A stretch of DNA of 8,722 nt from an uncultured Verrucomicrobiota bacterium (GCA_937873255.1 CALMVM010000093.1:8105-16826); one strand, 5' to 3'; shown: positions 1 through 6,729, numbered from the stretch's first letter. Made by a program: numbers and translations. Notes: generated by a model not told the origin, from the sequence alone.

Positions 1-582
1 GTTGGGGGGGCGGCCCAAGCCGAGCTGGCCGCTGTCGGTTAGGCCCCAGACGTAGAGGCTGCCGTCCCGCGCCAACGCGTAGGAGCTGTCGGCCCCGGCG
101 GCCACCTGCACGATGCCGGCCAGGTTGGCCCCGTTATACTGGACCTCGTAGGGCGTGGGGTTGGCGGCGGTGCCGCCCGACGACCCGTTGCCCAACTGGC
201 CGTTGCCGTTGTAGCCCCAAGCGTACACGTTGCCCGCGCCCGTCAGCGCCAGACTGAAGTTGCCGCCCGCGGCAACCCCCGTGATGCTGGGCAGGCCCGC
301 GATGAGCGTGGGCGTGGGGGTGGCGTTGGTGGTGCCGCTGTTAGTGTTGGTGCCCAACTGGCCGTAGAAGTTGTAGCCGAAGGCGTACACGCTGCCGCCA
401 CTCGTCAGCGCCAGGCTGTGGAGGCTGCCCGCCGCCAGACTCGTGATGCCGCTGGTCAGGTTGAGCACGGTTGTGGGCGAGGCGCGGTTGTTCGCCGTGC
501 CGCTCGTGCCATCGCCGATCTGGCCGTACTGGTTGTTGCCCCAGGCGCGGGCTGCCCCGTTGGGCGTGAAGGCCGCCGGCTG
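1..582 (-). repeat. RCC1 tandem repeats (three full units and part of a fourth)
   Basis: This is the part of the leftmost gene read in the frame whose last codon in the window is 1-3. Units of about 52-57 residues begin at AAFTPNGAARAWG, LALTSGGSVYAFG, LALTGAGNVYAWG and YALARDGSLYVWG. Each continues with the RCC1 signature GQ[LI]G, and each complete unit ends in a glycine-rich AAG step. The fourth unit is cut by the window edge. Seven such units normally close one RCC1 propeller, so at least a few more are expected to the left. Confidence 0.85.
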
Positions 583-1255
583 CGGGCCGAGCGCTGCCGT
601 CCGTCGTCGTTGTCACTGTATGGGCAGACCCGGGACTTGGCGTGGCCAGAGACCGGGAGCCCGGCGCGGGGTTCCAGACTGGGGATAGGGAAGCGGCGGT
701 GATGGAGTCGGCGGGCAGGCTCAACGTCGGGACCGGTGCGGCCAGAGACCGGGGAATCGGCGCAAGCACGGCTTCTTCCAACCAGGCGGCGCGCAAGTCG
801 GCGGACAGGACCGCCCGGGCCGGGACCGCGAGCAGGTCGGCGGCGAAGGCGCGGTGGGCGGCGCTGTCCAGCGCCGGGGCGACGACGGGTGCCGCCCAGT
901 CAAAGAGGGAAACGGCGGGGTCAGCAAACGCCCGGGGCGCGGGCGCCGCAGTGGCGGACTCCGGCGGAGGCTTTGTCGGTGTGCGTTCACGGAAGGCGGC
1001 CGGCTCGCGGACGGGGTCGTGCCGGGTGAAGGAGTCGGACAACAACTCGCGGCTATCCCCGTCGCCCGAGATGGCTGGGACGGGCACTTCGAGTAGGCGG
1101 AACATCCGCGCGATGGGCGAGACCTCCAGGGTCAACGCGCCCACGGCCGGTGCGGCGGCCGGTTCGCCCGCGCGGGCGTCGGTTGAGACGGCGAACAACG
1201 CGGCGGCGAGAACGGGCAAGGCGGCGGCAAAAGGAAGGGAGCGAGGATTGTTCAT
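1..1255 (-). CDS. Exported RCC1-repeat protein, apparently frameshifted, 3' end beyond left edge
   Basis: Reading leftward from ATG 1253-1255, the first frame gives a Sec signal peptide (residues 1 to about 29, hydrophobic AAALPVLAAALFAV, likely cleavage after DARA), then about 180 residues rich in Ala, Pro and Ser with no domain I recognise, then HTVTTTTDGS at about 212-221. Beyond that, this frame (open to 341) looks like out-of-frame RCC1 sequence. The neighbouring frame, in which 1-3 is a codon, reads clear RCC1 repeats from about 580 to position 1, for example ARAWGNNQYGQIGDG. That frame has an upstream TGA at 613-615, so one gene must change frame between about 575 and 612. This could be a real disabling indel or a sequencing error. 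RCC1 repeats fold as a beta-propeller; the signal peptide implies export. No Shine-Dalgarno is seen. The RCC1 family call is firm, the function unknown. Confidence 0.8.
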
Positions 1256-1441
1256 GGAGCGGGCAAAGCGGGACGCAGCAAAACGGAAGTTGTGGGCACA
1301 ACAGCGAACGACGCCGGCTTGAATTCACCTGCGCCGGTCGTGTGAAAACCGACGCATCCACCCGGATGGGCGAGTTCGAAAACCGCCGGTGAAAAAATTG
1401 CCCACTAGCCTGCAATGCCGAAACGACCGGCGAAACAGCTC

Positions 1442-1461
1442 AAAAATTTTGGTGAATTTTT
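1442..1461. repeat. A/T-rich 7-bp inverted repeat
   Basis: AAAAATT (1442-1448) and AATTTTT (1455-1461) are perfect reverse complements around the 6-nt centre TTGGTG. It lies in the divergent intergenic region, about 190 bp before the RCC1 start and 300 bp before rsbR. It could be an operator or an UP-like A/T element; it lacks the GC stem of an intrinsic terminator. Role unknown. Confidence 0.4.
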
Positions 1462-1712
1462 CATTCTGCCCGGTCCGCTCTTTTCACATCGCGGCTGCCC
1501 TGCCGGGTTCCAACGCCTGAGGAAAGTCACCAGACGGCGCTTGCAGTAAATCTAGGCGCGACTCATTCGGATCAGGTATCGGGCAATGCTTCCGAAGTCG
1601 CCACGACCGGGTGCAGACACACCGGCATGCGGGCGCGAGCGATTTTATCCGATCTCACTCGCGGCATCAGGCCGACAAGGGTTCGGAGCCGGACGGCAGC
1701 CGCCTTTTTCCG

Positions 1713-1740
1713 GTGACGCCACGCGTTCGACTGCTAGACT
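1713..1740 (+). promoter_or_regulatory. Possible sigma-70-type promoter for the rsb operon
   Basis: GTGACG (1713-1718) matches the -35 consensus at four of six positions. TAGACT (1735-1740) matches the -10 at four of six. The spacer is 16 bp. Transcription would start near 1747, leaving a leader of under 20 nt before ATG 1764, which fits the chosen rsbR start and would exclude the longer GTG start at 1611. The match is weak and could arise by chance. Confidence 0.25.
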
Positions 1741-1763
1741 ACGGCTCGACCCCTCCTGTGCCG

Positions 1764-2621
1764 ATGAGCCATACCCGCCTCTCCCAACTCCTGCAAAAGT
1801 CTCGACAAGCCCTCCTGACCGAATGGTTGAAGGCGCAAACGGAAGCCGACACGATGCGGCACGATCTGATCAAGGAAGACGAGTTGCGCGAACAATCCGC
1901 CGACTTTCTCCAACGTTTCGAGAAGGCGCTGGCCTCCGGCGAAATGAAAAACATCAAGGTCGCCGCCTGGGAGCCGGCCCTCGAAGCCTTGGACGAACTC
2001 TCGCGAAGCCGTGGGCGCATGGGGTTCACGCCCAGCGAGACGGCGACCTTCGTCCTCTCGCTCAAGGAACCCCTCGCCTCCGGCCTGCGCCGCGAGTCGA
2101 AGGACCCCGCGCAGTTGTTCGACGACACCTGGGCCTTGAGCACGCTGCTGGACAAGCTGGCCCTGCACACCACCGAGATTTACCAGCAAACGCGCGAGGA
2201 ACTCATCGCCCGCCAGCAGGAGGACATGCTGGAACTCTCCACCCCGGTCGTCAAAATCTGGGACGGCGTCGTGGCCCTGCCTCTCATCGGCACGCTGGAC
2301 AGCGCGCGGACCGGCGTCGTCATGGAGTCCCTGCTCCAGCGCATCGTCGAAACCGGCTCGGAGATCGCCATCATCGACATCACCGGCGTTCCCACGGTCG
2401 ATACGCTGGTCGCCCAACACCTCTTGAAAACCGTGGCCGCCGCCCGGTTGATGGGCGCGGATTGCATCATCTCGGGCATCCGGCCGCAGATCGCCCAGAC
2501 CATGGTGCATCTCGCCATCGACCTGAGCACCGTCACCACGAAATCGACCCTCGCCGAGGCGTTGCGCACGGCTCTTGCCCGCACCGGCTACCGCGTGGTC
2601 CACGAGCAAGCGGGCAAATAA
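1764..2621 (+). CDS. rsbR: RsbR-type stressosome protein (RsbRD-like N-domain plus STAS)
   Basis: This 285-aa protein should form the stressosome scaffold with RsbS and act as co-antagonist of the kinase RsbT in the cytoplasm. Residues about 5-145 are helical and look like the RsbRD N-terminal domain (LLQKSRQALLTEWL, later GFTPSETATFVLSL), the presumed sensory part. Residues about 158-272 are a STAS domain with DITGVPTVDT and GIRPQIAQTMV, very close to RsbR paralogs. By alignment from memory with Bacillus subtilis RsbRA, Thr205 corresponds to Thr214 here, while Thr171 corresponds to Ser180. The start at 1764 was chosen because the family-like sequence begins there; a GTG at 1611 would add 51 low-complexity residues. 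No Shine-Dalgarno is visible. It is first in the operon, 11 nt before rsbS. The signal sensed is not evident. Confidence 0.92.
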   Translation: MSHTRLSQLLQKSRQALLTEWLKAQTEADTMRHDLIKEDELREQSADFLQRFEKALASGEMKNIKVAAWEPALEALDELSRSRGRMGFTPSETATFVLSLKEPLASGLRRESKDPAQLFDDTWALSTLLDKLALHTTEIYQQTREELIARQQEDMLELSTPVVKIWDGVVALPLIGTLDSARTGVVMESLLQRIVETGSEIAIIDITGVPTVDTLVAQHLLKTVAAARLMGADCIISGIRPQIAQTMVHLAIDLSTVTTKSTLAEALRTALARTGYRVVHEQAGK

Positions 2622-2632
2622 CCACCCGCCCC

Positions 2633-2986
2633 ATGCAGGAGCGCATCCCCATTCTCCAGATCGAGGAACTCCTCCTCGTGACCATCCAGGTGGACATGCA
2701 CGACCGCCTGGCGTTGCAGCTTCAGGACGATCTGACCACCAAGATCAGCGAAACCAACGCCAGGGGCGTGCTCATCGATATCTCCAGCCTGGAAGTGGTG
2801 GACTCGTTCATCGGCCGCGTGCTCGGCAACATTTCCACGATGGCGCGCGTCCTCGACGCCCGGACGGTCGTCGTCGGCATGCAGCCGGCGGTGGCCATCA
2901 CCCTGGTGGAACTGGGGTTGTCGCTCACCGGGGTGCTCACCGCGCTCAACGCGGCCAAGGGCATGGCGCTGCTGCGTCGGCCGTGA
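2633..2986 (+). CDS. rsbS: RsbS-type STAS protein, antagonist of RsbT
   Basis: A 117-aa single-domain STAS protein, the usual RsbS length. It forms the stressosome core with RsbR and captures the kinase RsbT. It opens with IPILQIEELLLVTIQVDM, typical of RsbS, and carries VVDSFIGRVLG, where Ser58 corresponds to the phosphorylated Ser59 of B. subtilis RsbS. It also has GMQPAVAITLVELG, the conserved second half of the STAS fold. The start ATG 2633 is 11 nt after the rsbR stop. A much longer open frame extends upstream through rsbR but is only that gene's shadow. The preceding sequence is C-rich with no Shine-Dalgarno, so translation probably depends on coupling to rsbR. Confidence 0.95.
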   Translation: MQERIPILQIEELLLVTIQVDMHDRLALQLQDDLTTKISETNARGVLIDISSLEVVDSFIGRVLGNISTMARVLDARTVVVGMQPAVAITLVELGLSLTGVLTALNAAKGMALLRRP

Positions 2987-3009
2987 ACCGCCGCGATCCT
3001 CCTCCCGGG

Positions 3010-3414
3010 ATGTCCGCGCTCAAAGACCAGACTCTCCCCGTCAACGCGGAGAACGATGTCGTGCTCGTTCGCCAGGCCGTGCGCGCGTGGTCGGTCGAAC
3101 TCAAGTTCTCGCTGGTGGACCAGACGAAGATCTTCACGGCCGCCAGCGAATTGGCGCGCAACGTCCTCGTCCATGGTGGCGGGGGCGAAGTCCGTCTCAC
3201 CTTGGTCACGCAGGGAGTCCGGCGCGGGTTGCGCGCGGTTTTCGAGGATCGCGGCCCCGGCATCCCCGACATCGCCCAAGCGATGCAGGACGGCTACACC
3301 ACCGGCGGCACGCTCGGGTTAGGATTGGGCGGAGCCAAGCGGCTGGTCAACGACTTTGACATCGTCTCCGTACCGGGCGAGGGCACGCGTGTCACGATCA
3401 CCCGTTGGAAATGA
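3010..3414 (+). CDS. rsbT: RsbT-type serine/threonine switch kinase
   Basis: A 134-aa GHKL-fold kinase of the anti-sigma-factor type. In the family it phosphorylates RsbS and RsbR and, once released, activates a downstream partner. The N box is SELARN (46-51), the G1 box EDRGPGIPDI (79-88), followed by DGYTTGG and the G2 box TLGLGLGGAKRL; it ends TRWK, much as B. subtilis RsbT ends KWLR. ATG 3010 gives the normal RsbT length. An alternative GTG at 2983 overlaps the rsbS stop (GTGA) and would add nine residues; coupled initiation there cannot be excluded. It sits between rsbS and the phosphatase gene in the order R-S-T-X. ATP-binding residues look intact, so it should be active. Confidence 0.94.
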   Translation: MSALKDQTLPVNAENDVVLVRQAVRAWSVELKFSLVDQTKIFTAASELARNVLVHGGGGEVRLTLVTQGVRRGLRAVFEDRGPGIPDIAQAMQDGYTTGGTLGLGLGGAKRLVNDFDIVSVPGEGTRVTITRWK

Positions 3415-3444
3415 TCCCCTCGGGGAAACCGGCCGTGCCGCCCT

Positions 3445-4455
3445 ATGTATCCAACGCTCCTCATCGCGGTCAGTGACAAAAGCCAGGCCGGCGACGCCCG
3501 GCGGCAGGCCCGCCTGTGGGCGCGCTCGATGGGCTTGCACGACGAACCGGTCGAGCAAATCGCCCTGGTCGTGACGGAACTCGCCAACAACCTGCACCTG
3601 CACACCACCCACGGTGGCGAGTTGCTGCTGCGCAAACTCGAACGCGACGGCCAGTTCGGGGCCGAGATCCTCGCCGTGGACGCGGGACCGGGAACCGCCA
3701 ATTTCAGCCCGTTCATGCGCGACGGGTATTCGACCTCGGGCACGCCGGGTAACGGCCTCGGGGCCGTGCAGCGGGCGTCGCGGGTCTTCGAGGTGCATTC
3801 CCAGCCCGGTCTCGGCACGGTTTTGCTCAGCCAGATTTGGCCGAGGGACTTTACCCCGGCCGCCGAACGCTGGCAGGTGGGAGCGGTCAACCTGCCCATG
3901 CGCGGTGAGACCGTTTCCGGCGACAGTTGGTGCCAGGGCGAGCGCGAGAATGGGCGGACGCGTCTCGTCGTCGCCGACGGACTCGGGCACGGACCGGCGG
4001 CGGCCGAGGCGTCGCGTTGCGCCGTCACGGCGTTCGCCGGGCAAAAGAACGACTCGCTGCCGGTCGTCATGCAGGCGATGCACAATGCCCTGCGTTCGAC
4101 CCGGGGGGCCGCCGCCGCGATTGCCGAGATCGACCCGGCCCAGGAAAGCCTGCGCTACCTCGGCGTGGGCAACATCGCCGGCTGCATTCTCACCTCGGGC
4201 AAGCCGACGAGCCTCGTTTCCATGAACGGCATGGTCGGCGCGCGCAACGAAAAGATCCAGGAATTCCGCTACGCGTGGCCACGGGAGGCGATCCTAGTGA
4301 TGAGCAGCGACGGCGTGAAGACCCAATGGAATCTTCAACGCTACTCCGGTCTGCTGCATCGTCATGCGGGGATCATCGCGGGCGTCCTGTACCGGGACTA
4401 CAAACGCGGCACCGACGACACCACGGTGGTGGTCGTCCGCAACGTTCTTCGTTGA
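3445..4455 (+). CDS. RsbX-like PP2C phosphatase with N-terminal RsbT-like ATPase domain
   Basis: A 336-aa protein with two domains. Residues about 5-132 are a GHKL ATPase of the RsbT/RsbW type: N box TELANN (44-49), G1 VDAGPGT (78-84), DGYSTSGT and G2 GNGLGA (102-107). Residues about 140-335 are a SpoIIE/RsbX-type PP2C phosphatase: SGDSW with Asp160, ADGLGHG with Asp178, GVGNIAG (241-247), SSDG with Asp289, and GTDDTT (322-327); the aspartates are the expected metal ligands. By family it removes phosphate from RsbS and RsbR to reset the stressosome. RsbX of Bacillus has only the phosphatase domain, so the fused ATPase is notable, though such fusions are known as ATP-binding SpoIIE-family phosphatases. 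The start is 30 nt after rsbT; the stop is 2 nt before the next ATG, implying tight coupling. Confidence 0.9.
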   Translation: MYPTLLIAVSDKSQAGDARRQARLWARSMGLHDEPVEQIALVVTELANNLHLHTTHGGELLLRKLERDGQFGAEILAVDAGPGTANFSPFMRDGYSTSGTPGNGLGAVQRASRVFEVHSQPGLGTVLLSQIWPRDFTPAAERWQVGAVNLPMRGETVSGDSWCQGERENGRTRLVVADGLGHGPAAAEASRCAVTAFAGQKNDSLPVVMQAMHNALRSTRGAAAAIAEIDPAQESLRYLGVGNIAGCILTSGKPTSLVSMNGMVGARNEKIQEFRYAWPREAILVMSSDGVKTQWNLQRYSGLLHRHAGIIAGVLYRDYKRGTDDTTVVVVRNVLR

Positions 4456-4457
4456 CC

Positions 4458-6710
4458 ATGAACAGCCTGCGGTTGCTGACCCTGCACATCCGCCTGGAGC
4501 ACGACGTGGTGCTCAGCCGCCAGCGCGCCCGGCAGTTGGCCGCGGCTTTCGGCTTCGACGCGGCGGAGCAGACGCGCATCGCCACGGCGGTTTCCGAGAT
4601 TGCCCGGAACGCGTTCGATTACGCCGGCGGGGGCCTGGTCGAGTTCTCCGTGGAGACCTCCCCTCGCCCGGGGGCGGCGCGCAGGGACATCTGCGGGCAG
4701 GTATTCCTCGTCGTCGTGCGCGACAAGGGACCGGGTCTGCCGCCGGCGGGACAGCGGCGCTCGCCCAACGGCCTGGGCGTGGGTTTGGCCGGCGCGGGCC
4801 GTTTGATGGACGCCATGGACATCGACACGCGCCCCGGGGCGACGGCGATCACCCTGCGCAAGACTTTCCCCGCCGGCGCGCCGGTGCTCTCCGGCCCCCA
4901 GTTGCAGGCGGCGATGGAGCGCGTGACGGCCGGACCATCCGCCGATCCGCTGGCGGAGTTGCAACGCCAGAATCAGGAACTCATCCGTGCCCTGGAAGAA
5001 GTGCGCGGACGCGAGGAAGACCTCGCCCGCGTCAACCAGGAACTCGCCGACACGAACACCGGCGTGCTCGCGCTCTACGACGAACTCGAAACGCTCCAAA
5101 AAGTCAGCACGCTGCTTTCCACCCAGCTCGACCTCCGAACGCTGCTGCGGGCAATCATCGATGCCACGGGGGAATTGACCGGCGCTCCCCTCGGCGCGTA
5201 CTACCACCGCGACGAGAGCGACGGAATGTGGCGGTTGCAATCGGCTTCCGACGCTTTCGCCGGCGTGCTCGACGATTTGCCGGCATGCGCCGACGCGGAC
5301 TTTTTCGGGCCGGAATTTCTCGCGCAATGCACCGGTGCGGCTGAAACCGAAAACCCGGAAACGTGTTCTTGCGACGACTCGAAGTTCACCCGCGCGCTGC
5401 GACCGAAACTCGCGCTGGGAAGCTGCGTCGCCATTCCGGTGTTGGGCGCGTCGGGGATGCTCGGCGCGATGGTGTTCGGCAGCGAACGGCCCCGCGCCTT
5501 TCCGGAGCGCAGCCGGCGCATCGTGGCGAGCATTGCCTCGCAGGCGGCCATTGGCATCGAGAAGGCGCGGCTCTTCGCCCAGGTGCAGAGCGCCAGCGCC
5601 GCGAAGGACCGTTTCCTGGCGATGCTCTCGCACGAATTGCGCACGCCGCTCAACCCGGTGCTGATGGCGGCGGACGAGTTGTATCAACATCCCGACCTGC
5701 CGCCCGCCATGCGCGACACCCTGCGCATGATGCAGCGCAACATCGCCCTGGAAGCCCGGCTCATCGACGACCTCCTGGATTTCAGCCGCATCACCAACGG
5801 TAAATTGCTGCTCCACCGGACCTCGCTCGATCTGCACGCGCTCGTTCGTGCGGTGGTGGAGATTTGCGCCGAAGACACCGCCGCCGGGGCGCACGGGTTG
5901 ACGTTGGACCTCCAGGCCTCCGACGCGACGGTCTACGGAGATCCGGCGCGACTCCAGCAGGTGCTCTGGAACGTCCTGAAGAACGCGATCAAATTCACGC
6001 CGACAGGCGGGCGCATCGTCATCCGCACCGCACGGGCCGGCGACGGCGCGCTGATCGTGACCGTGACGGATAACGGCGCGGGCATCGAAAAAGCGAAGCT
6101 GGCTGGGATTTTCGGCGCGTTCGAGCAGGGCGGTGATGTCACCACGGCGCGCTTTGGCGGTCTCGGCCTCGGCTTGGCGATCACGAAGGCGTTCGTCGAA
6201 CTCCACGGAGGAAGAATCCAAGCCGCGAGTGCCGGTGTAGGCCGGGGAACGCAGATCACCATCGAACTACCCGTGTTTACCGCGGAGGTCGCTCCCGTCT
6301 CGCCCGCCACGCCGACGGCCCCGCCCTCGTCCGTCGCGTCCACCGGCACGTTGCTGTTAATCGACGATCACGCGGACACGTTACAAGTCACGGCGAGGCT
6401 GCTGGAGCGGCGCGGCTACCGGGTGCTGTTGGCGACGGACTGCCGGTCCGCGCTGGCGACCGCGCGGCAGCATCCTTTCAACTTGATCGTCAGCGACCTG
6501 GGACTGCCCGACGGATCGGGATTGGCGCTGCTCGGGGAACTGCGGAAAATCCGCGCGGTTCCAGCGGTCGCGCTCAGCGGTTACGGCATGGAAGAAGACC
6601 TCGCACAGAGCCGCGCGGCCGGGTACGACGCGCATCTGACGAAACCAATCGATTTCCCACTTCTCCTCCGCGCGATTGACGGGTTGCTGGCGAATACCCC
6701 GGCGACTTGA
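4458..6710 (+). CDS. Hybrid histidine kinase with N-terminal RsbT-like domain (RsbT-like/GAF/HisKA/HATPase/REC)
   Basis: A 750-aa soluble protein with no membrane segment. Order: RsbT-like ATPase, residues 1 to about 136 (N box SEIARN 46-51, G1 RDKGPGLP 88-95, G2 NGLGVGLAGAGRLMD); coiled coil, about 163-215; GAF, about 222-372; HisKA with SHELRTPL and phosphoacceptor His392; HATPase with N box around Asn505-Asn509, G1 DNGAGI (538-543) and G2 GGLGLGL; a Pro/Ala/Ser linker at 607-628; and a receiver with Asp636-Asp637, phosphoacceptor Asp680, Ser707 and Lys729. All catalytic residues appear intact. It starts 2 nt after the phosphatase stop, so it belongs to the operon and is the likely output of the stressosome in place of RsbU. 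How the RsbT-like domain communicates with the kinase is inference; no separate response regulator or Hpt gene is in the window. Confidence 0.9.
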   Translation: MNSLRLLTLHIRLEHDVVLSRQRARQLAAAFGFDAAEQTRIATAVSEIARNAFDYAGGGLVEFSVETSPRPGAARRDICGQVFLVVVRDKGPGLPPAGQRRSPNGLGVGLAGAGRLMDAMDIDTRPGATAITLRKTFPAGAPVLSGPQLQAAMERVTAGPSADPLAELQRQNQELIRALEEVRGREEDLARVNQELADTNTGVLALYDELETLQKVSTLLSTQLDLRTLLRAIIDATGELTGAPLGAYYHRDESDGMWRLQSASDAFAGVLDDLPACADADFFGPEFLAQCTGAAETENPETCSCDDSKFTRALRPKLALGSCVAIPVLGASGMLGAMVFGSERPRAFPERSRRIVASIASQAAIGIEKARLFAQVQSASAAKDRFLAMLSHELRTPLNPVLMAADELYQHPDLPPAMRDTLRMMQRNIALEARLIDDLLDFSRITNGKLLLHRTSLDLHALVRAVVEICAEDTAAGAHGLTLDLQASDATVYGDPARLQQVLWNVLKNAIKFTPTGGRIVIRTARAGDGALIVTVTDNGAGIEKAKLAGIFGAFEQGGDVTTARFGGLGLGLAITKAFVELHGGRIQAASAGVGRGTQITIELPVFTAEVAPVSPATPTAPPSSVASTGTLLLIDDHADTLQVTARLLERRGYRVLLATDCRSALATARQHPFNLIVSDLGLPDGSGLALLGELRKIRAVPAVALSGYGMEEDLAQSRAAGYDAHLTKPIDFPLLLRAIDGLLANTPAT

Positions 6711-6729
6711 GCCCCTGCGTCAGTATCTC

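Larger units (their letters stand above)
1256..1763. promoter_or_regulatory. Divergent intergenic region between the RCC1 gene and the stressosome operon
   Basis: About 508 bp with no convincing gene. It must hold the promoters for both the leftward RCC1 gene and the rightward rsb operon. Between about 1390 and 1480 the base composition changes from GC-rich to A/T-rich patches (1391-1399, 1442-1461). Visible small structures are the inverted repeat at 1442-1461, a direct repeat CGAAAC at 1419-1424 and 1431-1436 (12-bp spacing), and a 5-bp hairpin CATCC/GGATG at 1355-1368. A reading frame runs through 1611-1763 into rsbR from a GTG, but it encodes low-complexity Arg/His-rich sequence and I treat it as leader. 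I found no tRNA, riboswitch or small ORF with family resemblance. Confidence 0.6.

Noticed and set aside
642..1322. Plus-strand frame of 226 codons opposite the RCC1 gene
   Set aside because: The opposite strand has a signal peptide and leads into RCC1 repeats; this frame is Ala/Arg/Gly-rich without motifs.
1521..1532. GAGGAAAGTC-like string resembling the RNase P RNA conserved core
   Set aside because: The following bases and the other conserved RNase P segments are absent in the surrounding sequence.
1691..1710. GC-rich stretch followed by T5, terminator-like
   Set aside because: I could not form a stable stem with a usable loop; it lies just before the probable rsbR start, where a terminator is unlikely.
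1734..2609. 291-codon minus-strand frame opposite rsbR
   Set aside because: It is a shadow frame of a well-supported RsbR protein and shows no domain motifs.
1586..2632. Long plus-strand reading frame continuous with rsbS, running across rsbR
   Set aside because: It encodes Arg/Pro/His-rich low-complexity sequence in another frame of rsbR; only the part from ATG 2633 has STAS motifs.
4398..6221. 607-codon open frame on the minus strand opposite the histidine kinase
   Set aside because: It is a high-GC shadow of a gene with intact domains in order; its translation is rich in Arg, Gly and Ala with no recognisable family.
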